A stretch of DNA of 64,000 nucleotides, from NCBI RefSeq assembly GCF_015277855.1, contig NZ_CP063812.1, forward strand, positions 124,001 through 188,000. The letters are read 5' to 3'. The notes beneath the pieces were generated by a model. That model did no database searches and was not told the DNA's origin. It saw nothing but the letters and a program-made list of their open reading frames with translations. The position numbers and the translations under genes are program-made. Position 1 is the first letter of the stretch; each line of letters begins with the position of its first letter. Positions 16,403-25,369 of this stretch are shown here, piece after piece. The DNA is from Microbacterium cremeum. GTDB lineage: Bacteria > Actinomycetota > Actinomycetes > Actinomycetales > Microbacteriaceae.

Positions 16403-16522
16403 GCCGAGCACGATACGGCCCGCCGCCGACACGCGGAAGAGCGCAGGCCCCGCTTGCTTGCGCGGATCGCGCGACGTGTCAACCCGGTGGCGCGAGGCGC
16501 GGCATCCGGTCACGATGTCGTC

Positions 16523-16681
16523 ATGACCGCACTCGCAGTGACCCTGCTCATCATCGGAATCGTGCTCTTGCTGCTCGGTGTGTTCATCGAGGCGGCGAAG
16601 TTCCTGCTGTGGATCGGGCTCGTGATCATCATCATCGCGGTGATCGCCTGGCTGATGCGCTTCATCCGGCGTCAGACGTGA
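16523..16681 (+). CDS. Small two-helix hydrophobic protein
   Basis: The protein has 52 residues: two membrane helices (about 3-22 and 27-46), a short turn with FIEAAK, then a basic tail MRFIRRQT. It resembles the 54-residue protein at 56966-57130 in size and layout. It is divergent from the TfoX gene. Function unknown; small membrane peptides like these are often stress-related. Confidence 0.6.
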   Translation: MTALAVTLLIIGIVLLLLGVFIEAAKFLLWIGLVIIIIAVIAWLMRFIRRQT

Positions 16682-16749
16682 GCGCCGGGCTGTGAAGTCG
16701 CCGGAAGCCGTATCGCGGCGTCCGGCGCAGACGTAACCTGAACGAAAGG

Positions 16750-16794
16750 GATGTCCGGGACCCCGACATCCGCGGCCCGCACAAGCGTGCGGGC
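16750..16794 (+). promoter_or_regulatory. Two hairpins in the desaturase leader
   Basis: GATGTC/GACATC (16750-16770) and an 8-bp stem GCCCGCAC/GTGCGGGC (16775-16794, 4-nt loop) stand in tandem just upstream of the GGAGGA site of the desaturase gene. They could control translation, for example by temperature, which is inference. Confidence 0.35.
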
Positions 16795-16814
16795 GGAGGA
16801 TCGGGGCCGAAGAC

Positions 16815-17912
16815 ATGACCGACAACCAGGCGGGCGCCGTCCGCACCACGCTGCCGCGCACCGCGCGGACGCAGAACGACTTCACCGAACTCGCCAGATC
16901 CGTCCAGTCGACCGGGCTGCTGCGGAGGCGCTACGGGTACTACTGGACGAAGCTGGTCGGAGCGGTCGTCGTGATGGCCGCAGGGCTCGCCGCGTTCGTC
17001 CTCATCGGCGACACCTGGTGGCAGATCTTCACCGCCGTCGTCCTGGCGATCGTGTTCACGCAGATCGCGATGCTCGGCCACGATGCCGCACACCGGCAGA
17101 TCTTCGTCTCGGGCCGCTGGAACGACTGGACCTCGATGGTCCTCGGCAACCTGCTCGTCGGCATGAGCTACGGGTGGTGGCAGCACAAGCACACGCGCCA
17201 CCACGCCAACCCGAACAAGATCGGGTCGGATCCCGACATCGAACTTCCGGTCGTGTCGGTCACGCCCGACCAGGTCGATCGCCGCGCGGGCCGGTACGGC
17301 CCGGTCATCGGATGGATCCTCGCGCACCAGGGGGTCTTCTTCTTCCCGATCCTGCTCCTGGAGGGCCTGTCGCTGCACGCCTCGAGCGTGCGGCGCGTGG
17401 TCTCGCCCGAGCCGCTCCGGCGTCGGGCCGTCGAGATCTCGTTCCTCGCGGTGCGCATCGGCGGCTACCTGGCCCTCGTCTTCATCGTGCTGTCGCCGGG
17501 CATCGCGGCGGTCTTCCTCGCGGTGCAGCTCGGCCTCTTCGGGGTCTACATGGGCATGGTCTTCGCCCCCAACCACAAGGGGATGCCGCTCGTGCCGGCC
17601 GACGTGAAGGTCGACTTCCTGCGCCGGCAGGTGCTCATGAGCCGCAATGTTCGCGGCACGCGGTTCCTCGACGTCGTGATGGGCGGGCTCAACTATCAGA
17701 TCGAGCATCACCTGTTCCCGTCGATGCCCCGCCCGCACCTGCGCAAGGCCTCCGGCATGATCCGGGCGTACTGCATCGCGCACGACGTGCGGTACACCGA
17801 GACCGGACTGTGGGACTCGTACCGGATCGTGACGCGCTACATCAACCGCGTCGGGCTCGGCGAGCGGGATCCGTTCGACTGCCCGCTGCTGCAGCAGCGT
17901 CAGGCGGTGTGA
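16815..17912 (+). CDS. Membrane fatty-acid desaturase
   Basis: This 365-residue di-iron acyl-lipid desaturase introduces a double bond into membrane fatty acids. All three histidine boxes are present: GHDAAH (His89, His93), HKHTRHH (124-130) and QIEHH (295-299). Four membrane helices surround them. QIEHH in the third box places it with the delta-9/front-end-like acyl desaturases rather than alkane hydroxylases. No electron-donor gene is adjacent. Confidence 0.9.
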   Translation: MTDNQAGAVRTTLPRTARTQNDFTELARSVQSTGLLRRRYGYYWTKLVGAVVVMAAGLAAFVLIGDTWWQIFTAVVLAIVFTQIAMLGHDAAHRQIFVSGRWNDWTSMVLGNLLVGMSYGWWQHKHTRHHANPNKIGSDPDIELPVVSVTPDQVDRRAGRYGPVIGWILAHQGVFFFPILLLEGLSLHASSVRRVVSPEPLRRRAVEISFLAVRIGGYLALVFIVLSPGIAAVFLAVQLGLFGVYMGMVFAPNHKGMPLVPADVKVDFLRRQVLMSRNVRGTRFLDVVMGGLNYQIEHHLFPSMPRPHLRKASGMIRAYCIAHDVRYTETGLWDSYRIVTRYINRVGLGERDPFDCPLLQQRQAV

Positions 17913-17945
17913 TCCGCGAGCGGCCGTGGCTTCGACGACGCGAAC

Positions 17946-17998
17946 GGATGACCTCGATACGCCTCCTTCGTCGGCACTCGATCCGGCGGCCGCGGCTC
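17946..17998 (-). repeat. Dispersed 'ccggatcgagtgccgacgaa' repeat, copy 1
   Basis: This copy overlaps the last bases of putA. Its reverse complement nearly equals copy 2 inside putA (18607-18667), so the two flank the last 600 bp of putA as inverted repeats. A more diverged copy is at 60621-60678. Confidence 0.8.
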
Positions 17999-20900
17999 AG
18001 AGCACCTCGTGCGCCAGCGGCGAGGGCGTGCCGAAGCGGTGCGCCGTGATGCTCACGGCCTGCTCGTGCAGGAACGGGAGCAGCTCGACGCGGCCGGCGC
18101 GCGTGACGGCTCCATCGAACACGGCGATGTCGGGCCGGCCCTCCGCGGCGCGGTCGAGCACGGCCGCCGGGGCTCCCAGCAGGCGCACGCGCGGGCGCGG
18201 CTGGGCGGCCAGGCGGGCATGGGCGGCCGCCGCATCCTCGACCTCGACCTCGATTCCGCTGCCGCCGAGCGCGTCCGCGATGGCGGGCGGGAGCGGGTCC
18301 GCGACCGAGATGCGTACCGCCGCGCCCGTGCGAAGGGCGGCCGCCGCGACGCGCACGAGCTCGACGAGCGGCACGCCGGCCTCCGCGCGGACCTCGGCCG
18401 CGGCGGGCACGTAGCGGAACACGTTCCGCTCGCACGCGAGGCCGGAACGGTCGCGCAGCGCGCCGAACTCCTCGTCCCACGCGACGGTGTCGGAGGCCAC
18501 CGCCTCCGCGAGCCACGTGCGCTCGGCGGCGTCGAGCACGGCACCCGCGGCGGCGATCAGGCGGCCTGCCGGCGAGCCGGTGTTCGATGACGTCGTGCTC
18601 CCGGCAGAGCCGCGGGCCGCGGCCGCCGGATCGAGTGCCGACGAAGGAGGCGTATCGAGATCATCCGTCGTCTCGGCGTCGGTCCAGCGGCCGAGGCCCA
18701 CGAGGTAGTTCGGGCCGCCGGCCTTGAAGCCCGCGCCGACGACGGACTTCTTCCAGCCGCCGAACGGCTGGCGCTGCACGATGGCGCCCGTGATGCCCCG
18801 GTTGACGTAGAGGTTGCCCGCCTGCACGGTCGCGAGCCACCGGCGTATCTCGGCGGCGTCGAGCGAGTGCAGCCCGGCGGTGAGGCCGTAGTCCACCTGG
18901 TTCTGGAGCTCGGTGGCCTCGTCGAGCGTGCCCGCCGTCATGATGCCGAGCAGGGGGCCGAAGTACTCGGTGAGGTGGTACTCCGAGCCCGGCCGCACGC
19001 CGTCACGGACTCCCGAGGTCCACAGGCGCCCGTCGCCGGGCAGCGGCGCCGGCCCGACGAGCCACGACTCGCCCTCGCCGAGCGAGACGAGCGCCTCGGC
19101 GAGTTTGCCGGCCGGCGGCGCGATCACGGGCCCGACCTGGGCGGTCGGGTCGGTGGGCATCGCCACGTGCAACGACCGCACCGCGTCGACGAGCTGCGCC
19201 CGGAAGCGCCGTGAGCGGGCGACCGACCCCACGAGGATGACGAGGGATGCCGCGGAGCACTTCTGCCCGGCATGCCCGAACGCACTCGACACCACGTCCC
19301 TGACGGCGAGGTCGAGATCGGCGCTCGGGGTCACGATGATCGCGTTCTTGCCGCTCGTCTCGCCGAGGAGGCGCAGATCCTGCCGGAAGCCGCGGAACAG
19401 CTCGGCGGTCTCGTACCCGCCGGTGAGGATCACCTGGTCAACGGCCGGTGAGGCGACCAGCTTCTCGCCGAGCGACGAGTCGGCGAGCTGGACGAGCTGC
19501 AGCACGTCCTTCGGGACGCCGGCCTCCCACAGCGCTTCGATCATGACCGAGCCGCTCCGCCGCGTCTGCCGAGCCGGCTTGATGACGACGGCCGAGCCCG
19601 CCGCGAGCGCCGCGAGCGTCGAACCGGCCGGGATCGCGACGGGGAAGTTCCACGGCGGCGTCACGAGCGTGAGGTCGGCCGGCGTGAACCGGGCGCCGTC
19701 GACGCGCTCCAGGTCGAGCCCGCGCTCGGCGTAGTAGTGCGCGAAGTCGATCGCCTCCGACACCTCGGGGTCGCCCTGGTCGAGCGTCTTGCCGGCTTCG
19801 GACGCCATCACCTCGAGCAGGTCGGCGCGTCGCGCCTCGAGCACGTCGCCGGCACGGTGCAGGATCCGCGCGCGCTCCGCGGCACCGAGCGCACGCCAGC
19901 CGACGGCGGCGGCGCGGCCGCGGGCCAGCGTCGCATCGACGGCTGCGGCATCCGTCAGCACCGCCGCCTCCGCCGTGTCGATGCCGAGCCGTGACGACGG
20001 AACGCGAGACAGGATGCCGCGACCCCACGCGCGATTGGCGGCCACCGCCGGGTCGGTGTCGGGCGTGTTCGCGAAGCCGGTCGAGGCGACGGGGGTCGCA
20101 GTGGCGGAGCGGTCCTGCACACGGTTCGGTGCGGGAACGCTGTCGTCGACCTCGCGCAGCGAGTCGACGAACCTCTCGGTCTCGCGACGCAGCATCGCCG
20201 GGTTCGAGTCGAGCTCGAACAGCGCCGACATGAAGTTGTCGCTCGAGGCGCCCTCCTCGAGCCGCCGGATGAGATACGCGATCGCCACGTCGAACTCGTG
20301 CGGGTGCACGACCGGCGTGTAGAGCAGGAGGCCGCCGACGTCACGGCGGACGACCTCGGCGAGGCTCTCGGCCATGCCGAGGAGCATCTCGTACTCGACG
20401 CCGTCGGTGACCCCGCGCTCGGTCGCGAGCAGCCACGAGTGCGCGATGTCGAAGAGGTTGTGCCCCGCGATGCCCACCCGCACGTTGGCGATGCGGTCGG
20501 GCGTGAGCGACCAGTCGAGGATGCGCTTGTAGTGCGTGTCGCTCTGCTGCTTGGTGCTCCAGGTGGCGAGCGGCCAGCCGTGGATCTCGGCATCCACCCG
20601 CTCCATCGAGAGGTTCGCGCCCTTCACGAGGCGGACCTTGATGCCCGCGCCGCCGCGCGCGCGACGGGCCGCGGACCACTCCTGCAGGCGCATCATCGCC
20701 GCGAACGCGTCGGGCAGGTACGCCTGCAGCACGATGCCGGCCTCGAGCCCGGTGAACTCGGGCTCGTCGAGGAGGCGCGTGAACACCGCCGTCGTGAGGT
20801 CGAGGTCGCGGTACTCCTCCATGTCGAGGTTGATGAACTTGCGGGTCGGCGATCCCGCCGCGAGACGGTACAGCGGACGGAGGCGATCGACGATGAGGTC

Positions 20901-21512
20901 GACCGCCTCGTCGAAGCCCCACGGCGAATGCGGTCCGACGATCGACGACACCTTGATCGACACGTAGTCGACGTCGTCGCGGGCGAGGAGCCGCATCGTG
21001 CCGTCGAGGCGCCGCTGCGCTTCGCCGGTGCCGAGCACGGCTTCGCCCAGGAGGTTGACGTTGAGGCGGACGCCGTCGCGCGTGAGGGTGCGGATGGTCT
21101 TGCCGAGCTTGTGGTCGCGCGCGTCGGCGATGAGATGCCCGACCATGCGGCGCAGGACGGCGCGCGCGATCGGCACGACGACGCCGGGGGCGACCGGCGC
21201 GAGGGCGCCGCCGAGCCGTACCGCCCCACGCAGCGGCGCGGGGAGGAATCCGGGCACGAGGGGTGCCACGCGCGCCAGCGCGCGGGCCGCGACCCGGGTG
21301 TCTTCGGGGCGCACCACGCCGTCGACGAATCCGGTCGTGAACTCCAGGCCGCTCGGGTCGCTCAGGACGCCCGCGAGCCGCTGCGCGGCGGCGCTCGCCG
21401 GGATCGCGGATGCCTCGGCCAGCCAGCGATCGACGAGGGCGCTGGTCTCTGCGGCGAGGTGCGGGGTGCGGTCGGACGCGGCGGCGCTGCCGGGAAGGAC
21501 GGGAGTGGTCAC
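17997..21512 (-). CDS. putA: Bifunctional proline dehydrogenase / L-glutamate gamma-semialdehyde dehydrogenase
   Basis: This 1171-residue enzyme oxidises proline to glutamate in two steps. Residues about 60-440 form the FAD proline dehydrogenase barrel ('FINLDMEEYRDLDLT', 'KVRLVKGANLSMERV'). Residues about 480-945 form the aldehyde dehydrogenase, with NFP at 621, Lys644 in VIKPA, Glu717 in LLGETSG and nucleophile Cys751 in GQKCSAAS. A C-terminal domain (about 970-1171) follows. A linker at residues about 949-969 (DDLDTPPSSALDPAAAA) is encoded by a dispersed intergenic-type repeat. The GTG start has CTGGAG upstream. A LysR gene is divergent and probably regulates it. Confidence 0.95.
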   Translation of the reverse strand: MTTPVLPGSAAASDRTPHLAAETSALVDRWLAEASAIPASAAAQRLAGVLSDPSGLEFTTGFVDGVVRPEDTRVAARALARVAPLVPGFLPAPLRGAVRLGGALAPVAPGVVVPIARAVLRRMVGHLIADARDHKLGKTIRTLTRDGVRLNVNLLGEAVLGTGEAQRRLDGTMRLLARDDVDYVSIKVSSIVGPHSPWGFDEAVDLIVDRLRPLYRLAAGSPTRKFINLDMEEYRDLDLTTAVFTRLLDEPEFTGLEAGIVLQAYLPDAFAAMMRLQEWSAARRARGGAGIKVRLVKGANLSMERVDAEIHGWPLATWSTKQQSDTHYKRILDWSLTPDRIANVRVGIAGHNLFDIAHSWLLATERGVTDGVEYEMLLGMAESLAEVVRRDVGGLLLYTPVVHPHEFDVAIAYLIRRLEEGASSDNFMSALFELDSNPAMLRRETERFVDSLREVDDSVPAPNRVQDRSATATPVASTGFANTPDTDPAVAANRAWGRGILSRVPSSRLGIDTAEAAVLTDAAAVDATLARGRAAAVGWRALGAAERARILHRAGDVLEARRADLLEVMASEAGKTLDQGDPEVSEAIDFAHYYAERGLDLERVDGARFTPADLTLVTPPWNFPVAIPAGSTLAALAAGSAVVIKPARQTRRSGSVMIEALWEAGVPKDVLQLVQLADSSLGEKLVASPAVDQVILTGGYETAELFRGFRQDLRLLGETSGKNAIIVTPSADLDLAVRDVVSSAFGHAGQKCSAASLVILVGSVARSRRFRAQLVDAVRSLHVAMPTDPTAQVGPVIAPPAGKLAEALVSLGEGESWLVGPAPLPGDGRLWTSGVRDGVRPGSEYHLTEYFGPLLGIMTAGTLDEATELQNQVDYGLTAGLHSLDAAEIRRWLATVQAGNLYVNRGITGAIVQRQPFGGWKKSVVGAGFKAGGPNYLVGLGRWTDAETTDDLDTPPSSALDPAAAARGSAGSTTSSNTGSPAGRLIAAAGAVLDAAERTWLAEAVASDTVAWDEEFGALRDRSGLACERNVFRYVPAAAEVRAEAGVPLVELVRVAAAALRTGAAVRISVADPLPPAIADALGGSGIEVEVEDAAAAHARLAAQPRPRVRLLGAPAAVLDRAAEGRPDIAVFDGAVTRAGRVELLPFLHEQAVSITAHRFGTPSPLAHEVL
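18607..18667 (+). repeat. Dispersed repeat copy 2, inside putA
   Basis: A near-perfect inverted copy of 17946-17998 with a 7-nt internal duplication (ggccgcg). It is read through in frame by putA and encodes the Asp/Pro/Ala-rich linker before the C-terminal domain. Confidence 0.85.
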
Positions 21513-21580
21513 GGATGCTCCAGAAGTTGTGCGGTGATCTCAGTGTCGGCGCGGCATCCGTGAAAGAAAAGCGATGCTTT

Positions 21581-21610
21581 CTTCAGTATTCTCTTCAGTA
21601 TCACTTCATG
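21581..21610. promoter_or_regulatory. Direct repeats in the putA/lysR divergent region
   Basis: CTTCAGTAT at 21581-21589 and 21593-21601, then CTTCATGGT from 21604, are spaced 11-12 bp, about one helical turn, in an AT-rich patch 70-95 nt upstream of putA. Such spacing suits binding of a tetrameric LysR regulator along one face. Confidence 0.45.
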
Positions 21611-21653
21611 GTTGGCCGTCTGGGGTCGGTCCAGGGCTCATTGTGTGCGTGGT

Positions 21654-21678
21654 ACATAGTGAATGGCCTTCATTATGT
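21654..21678. promoter_or_regulatory. Inverted repeat before the lysR start
   Basis: ACATAGTGAA and TTCATTATGT (9 of 10 complementary, 5-nt spacer) end 12 nt before the lysR ATG. A likely autoregulatory operator. Confidence 0.5.
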
Positions 21679-21690
21679 TGGGAGTGCGCG

Positions 21691-22593
21691 ATGCTCGACC
21701 TCAAGAAGCTCCGGCTGCTGCGGGAACTGCAGCTGCGCGGCACCATCGCCGCCGTCGCCGAGGCCGCGTCGTACAGTCCGTCCGCGGTGTCGCAGCACCT
21801 CGCCCAGCTCGAACGCGAAGCCGGCGTCGAGCTGCTGCAGAAGTCGGGCCGCGGACTGCGGCTGACCCCGGCCGCCGAGCGGCTCGTCGCCCGCACGGCC
21901 GAGCTGCTCGACGTCATGGAGCGCGCCGAGTCGGAGCTGCGCACCTCGGGCGAGGATGTCGCCGGCACGGTGCGCGCGGCGGTGTTCCAGTCCGCGATGC
22001 TCGCGCTCATGCCGGCCGCGCTCGAGGCGATGCGCGAGGTCGCTCCCGACGTCCGGGTCGAACTCGTCCAGCGCGAGCCCGAGACCGCGCTTCACGAGAC
22101 GTGGATGCGGGACTTCGACCTCGTCGTCGCCGAGCACTACCCCGCCCACGCCGCGCCGCATCATCCGGGTCTGGACCGCCGGTCGCTCATGTCGGACGCC
22201 ATCCGGCTCGCCGTCTCGGCGCACGAGCACTCCGGCCTCGTCTCGGTCGCCGCAGCGCGCGACCTGCCGTGGGTCATGGAGCCGCGCGGCGCGGCGTCAC
22301 GTCACTTCGCCGAGCAGCAGTGCCGCGTCGCCGGCTTCGAACCCGACGTGCGGTACGAGACGGCCGACCTCCAGGCGCACGTGCGGCTGATCGCGACGGG
22401 CAACGCGGTCGCGTTCCTCCCCGACCTCATCTGGTCGGGCGTCGACGCGACGGGATGCCGCTTGGTGGAGCTGCCCGGAAGCCCGCGGCGGACGGTGTTC
22501 ACGTCGGTCCGCAGCGCCGGCGGAGAGGTCCCCGCGGTGGCGGTGTTCCGCGATGTGCTCGCACAGGTCGCCGCCGACCTCGCCGCGGACTGA
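21691..22593 (+). CDS. LysR-family transcriptional regulator, probably of putA
   Basis: This 300-residue regulator has an N-terminal winged helix-turn-helix (residues about 4-62, with TIAAVAEAASYSPSAVSQHL and LEREAGVELLQKSGRGLRLT) and a C-terminal substrate-binding domain (about 88-295). The ATG at 21691 follows GGGAG. It is divergent from putA across 178 bp that carry inverted and direct repeats, the usual arrangement of a LysR protein with its target. Proline or its product as effector is inference. Confidence 0.85.
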   Translation: MLDLKKLRLLRELQLRGTIAAVAEAASYSPSAVSQHLAQLEREAGVELLQKSGRGLRLTPAAERLVARTAELLDVMERAESELRTSGEDVAGTVRAAVFQSAMLALMPAALEAMREVAPDVRVELVQREPETALHETWMRDFDLVVAEHYPAHAAPHHPGLDRRSLMSDAIRLAVSAHEHSGLVSVAAARDLPWVMEPRGAASRHFAEQQCRVAGFEPDVRYETADLQAHVRLIATGNAVAFLPDLIWSGVDATGCRLVELPGSPRRTVFTSVRSAGGEVPAVAVFRDVLAQVAADLAAD

Positions 22594-22614
22594 CGGCCGC
22601 CTTGCCCCCGCGCT

Positions 22615-22697
22615 GCGAAAACACCAGTCGGTGACGCGACACGCCGTGCTGCGGCATCCGTCGTCGGCGTGTCGGCGTCACGGACCGGGGTTTTCGC
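22615..22697. terminator. Long imperfect hairpin between converging lysR and purD
   Basis: GCGAAAAC...(22615) pairs with ...GTTTTCGC (ending 22697). Inside, GTGACGCGACACGCCG pairs imperfectly with CGGCGTGTCGGCGTCAC. It stands in the gap between the stops at 22593 and 22789 and probably ends transcription from both sides. Confidence 0.65.
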
Positions 22698-22788
22698 TCG
22701 GGACGTCAGGGCGTCCGGGTCGTTCAGGGTCGTTCAAAGACGACGGATGCCGGCACCTTCGCCGGGCGGGGCGCACCGGTGGCGCCGG

Positions 22789-24063
22789 TCAGAGCCCTTC
22801 GGCGACGCGCAGCGCGATGTCGGTGCGGTGCTGCCCGCCCTCGAGCCCGATCTCGCCGACGGCACGGTACACGCGGTCGCGTGCTTCGACGAACGTCGTG
22901 CCCACGCCGACCACGTTCAGCACGCGGCCGCCGGTCGCCACGAGCCCGCCGTCGGACTCCGCCGTCGCCGCGTGCGCCAGGTGCACGCCCTCGACCGCGT
23001 CGGCCGCGCGAAGCCCGGTGAGCGGCCGCCCGGTCACCGGCGCGGCGGGGTACCCCTCGCTCGCGAGCACCACCGTCACCGCGACGGTGTCGGCGAACGC
23101 CGGGCGCGGGTGGTCTTCGAGATGACCGGATGCCGCGGCCAGCAGCAGCTCCGACAGCGGATCGACGAGCCGGGGCAGCACCACCTGGGTCTCGGGGTCG
23201 CCGAAGCGGGCGTTGAACTCGATGACCTTGACGCCGCCGTCGGTGAGGATGAGCCCCGCGTACAGCAGCCCGATGAAGGGGGCGCCCTCGGCGTCCAGCT
23301 GGCGGATGACCGGCTCGGCGATCTCGTGCGTCACCAGATCGACGAACTCCTGCTCGCTGCCGAAGCGGCCGTCGAGCCACGGCAGCGGCGAGTACGCGCC
23401 CATGCCTCCGGTGTTGGGCCCCTCGTCGCCGTCGCCGAGGCGCTTGTAGTCCTGAGCCGGGCTCAGCGGCAGCACGTGGTCGCCGTCGCTCAGGAAGAAG
23501 AGCGACACCTCGGGGCCGTCGAGGAACTCCTCGACGAGCACCGGTCCGAACGGAAGGTACGCGTCGGCGTGCGCGAGGGCCGCTTCGCGGTCCGCCGTCA
23601 CGATCACGCCCTTGCCCGCGGCGAGGCCGTCGGCCTTGACGACATGCGGGGCGCCCAGCTCGTCGAACGCCGCCTCGACCTCGGCGCGGCTCGATGCCCG
23701 GACCGCCCGGCCGGTCGGCACGCCCGCGGCATCCATGATGCGCTTCGCGAAAGCCTTGGACCCCTCCAGCTGTGCGGCCGCCCTTCCCGGTCCGAACACC
23801 GGGATGCCGCGCTCGCGCACCGCGTCGGCGACACCCGCCACCAGGGGCGCCTCGGGACCGACCACGACGAGATCGACCTGGTACTCGTTCGCGAAGGCGG
23901 TGACGGCGGCGGGGTCGTTCGCGTCGAGGGCGACGAGCTGCGCGTCGTGCGCGATGCCGGCGTTGCCCGGAGCCGCGAAGATCTCGTGCTCGGCCTCCTC
24001 CGACCGCAGCGCGAGGATGATGGCGTGCTCGCGCGCGCCCGAGCCGAGGACCAGGATCTTCAC
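22789..24063 (-). CDS. purD: Phosphoribosylamine-glycine ligase
   Basis: This 424-residue ATP-grasp enzyme joins phosphoribosylamine and glycine (purine step 2). Visible: [10 protein letters not shown] at the N-terminus, '[20 protein letters not shown]', '[18 protein letters not shown]', '[16 protein letters not shown]', '[12 protein letters not shown]' and '[18 protein letters not shown]'. The GTG at 24063 has a -10-like TAGGCT (24071-24076) 7 nt upstream, so the transcript is probably leaderless. The reading frame runs on upstream but has no family similarity there. Confidence 0.96.
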   Translation of the reverse strand: MKILVLGSGAREHAIILALRSEEAEHEIFAAPGNAGIAHDAQLVALDANDPAAVTAFANEYQVDLVVVGPEAPLVAGVADAVRERGIPVFGPGRAAAQLEGSKAFAKRIMDAAGVPTGRAVRASSRAEVEAAFDELGAPHVVKADGLAAGKGVIVTADREAALAHADAYLPFGPVLVEEFLDGPEVSLFFLSDGDHVLPLSPAQDYKRLGDGDEGPNTGGMGAYSPLPWLDGRFGSEQEFVDLVTHEIAEPVIRQLDAEGAPFIGLLYAGLILTDGGVKVIEFNARFGDPETQVVLPRLVDPLSELLLAAASGHLEDHPRPAFADTVAVTVVLASEGYPAAPVTGRPLTGLRAADAVEGVHLAHAATAESDGGLVATGGRVLNVVGVGTTFVEARDRVYRAVGEIGLEGGQHRTDIALRVAEGL

Positions 24064-24144
24064 GCGCCCCAGCCTACCGAGCGCCCGCGGTCGCGTTTCG
24101 GTACGCGTGCCGGCGTGAACCGGGCGCAGGCGTACCGTGGAGGC

Positions 24145-24513
24145 ATGGCCCGCAGGATCTCGACCGTCGACGGCCGGGCGGCCCTCGACGCCGTCGCAGC
24201 GGCGGCCGGGGCATCCGCCGCCCCGGCGCGCACCGACCACGCGACGGCCGTGCGCTACCTGCTGCAGCTGCTGGCCGAGAAGGCGCCGGGCAACTCGGTC
24301 GAGGTGCGCGTGCCGCCGTTCGGCGCCGTGCAGGTGATCGAGGGACCGCGGCATACGCGCGGCACGCCCCCGAACGTCGTCGAGACCGACCCCGCGACCT
24401 GGATCGCGCTCGCCACGGGTGCGGAGCAGTGGACGGATGCCGCAGCCGCCGGCCGCATCAGCGCCTCCGGCACGCGCGCCGACATCTCGCACCTCCTCCC
24501 GCTGCGCCCCTGA
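24145..24513 (+). CDS. Sterol carrier-like protein next to purD
   Basis: This 122-residue protein is of the type annotated as sterol carrier family protein in actinobacterial purine regions. '[20 protein letters not shown]' then [16 protein letters not shown] and '[19 protein letters not shown]' match the SCP2-like fold of the MDMPI group. It is divergent from purD. A -10-like TACCGT (24133-24138) lies 6 nt before the ATG, with GGAGG in that gap. The ligand is unknown. Confidence 0.75.
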   Translation: MARRISTVDGRAALDAVAAAAGASAAPARTDHATAVRYLLQLLAEKAPGNSVEVRVPPFGAVQVIEGPRHTRGTPPNVVETDPATWIALATGAEQWTDAAAAGRISASGTRADISHLLPLRP

Positions 24514-24565
24514 CCGGGCCGCCCCTGACGTCGATCCCCCACACCTCGATGGCACGGGCGCACCC

Positions 24566-25369
24566 TCACGAGCGCGGAGTCACCACGGGAACGCCGGTCG
24601 CCGGGTGAGGGAAGACGTCGACCGGCTGGCCGTACACCTCCTCGATCGCGGCGCCGGTGAGCACCGCCGCCGGCGCGCCTGACGCCACGACGCGCCCGTG
24701 CGCGAGCAGCGTGACGCGGTCGGCGACGCGGAGTGCGGCGTTGAGGTCGTGCAGCACGACCGCCACCGCGGCACCCTCGCGGGCGCGGGCCCGCGCGATA
24801 CGCAGCACATCCTCCTGGTGCCGGAGGTCCAGAGCGGCCGTGGGCTCGTCGAGCAGAAGCACGTCGCAGGCCTGCGCGAGCACCCTCGCAAGGGCGGCGC
24901 GTGCCCGCTCGCCGCCCGACAGCGACGTCACGCCGCGATCGGCGAACGCGGTGAGATCGGTGAGCGCGAGGGCCTGGGTGACGGCCGCGTCGTCATCGTC
25001 CTCGGCCGGCGTCCGCGCCCACGGCGCGCGCCCCATCCGCACGACCTCCGCCACCGTGAACGGGAACGACACCGTGTTCTGCTGCAGCAGCACGGCGCGC
25101 AGGCGCGCGAGAGCGCGGGGCGGGATGCCGCGCAGTGCGGCGCCGTCCAGTTCCACGGTTCCGGCATCCGGCGTCGTGTCGCCGGCGAGCACGCCGAACA
25201 GCGTCGACTTGCCGGCGCCGTTCGGCCCGATCAGGGCGTGCAGCTCTCCGGCGTGGACCTGGATCGAGGCATCCGTCAGCACCGGCGCCGGCGAGCCCGC
25301 CGGGGTCACCGTCACGTTCCTCGCCTCCAGCCGCACGGCTCCGGCGGCCGTGCTCGCGACGACGCTCAC
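24566..25369 (-). CDS. hmuV: Heme ABC transporter ATP-binding protein
   Basis: This 267-residue ATPase drives heme import through HmuU. Walker A GPNGAGKST is at 48-56, the signature LSGGE at 150-154, Walker B LLLDEP at 171-176, and the H-loop is VVLHDLN. The GTG start overlaps the hmuU stop (GTGA), coupling the two. Last gene of hmuTUV. Confidence 0.93.
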   Translation of the reverse strand: MSVVASTAAGAVRLEARNVTVTPAGSPAPVLTDASIQVHAGELHALIGPNGAGKSTLFGVLAGDTTPDAGTVELDGAALRGIPPRALARLRAVLLQQNTVSFPFTVAEVVRMGRAPWARTPAEDDDDAAVTQALALTDLTAFADRGVTSLSGGERARAALARVLAQACDVLLLDEPTAALDLRHQEDVLRIARARAREGAAVAVVLHDLNAALRVADRVTLLAHGRVVASGAPAAVLTGAAIEEVYGQPVDVFPHPATGVPVVTPRS

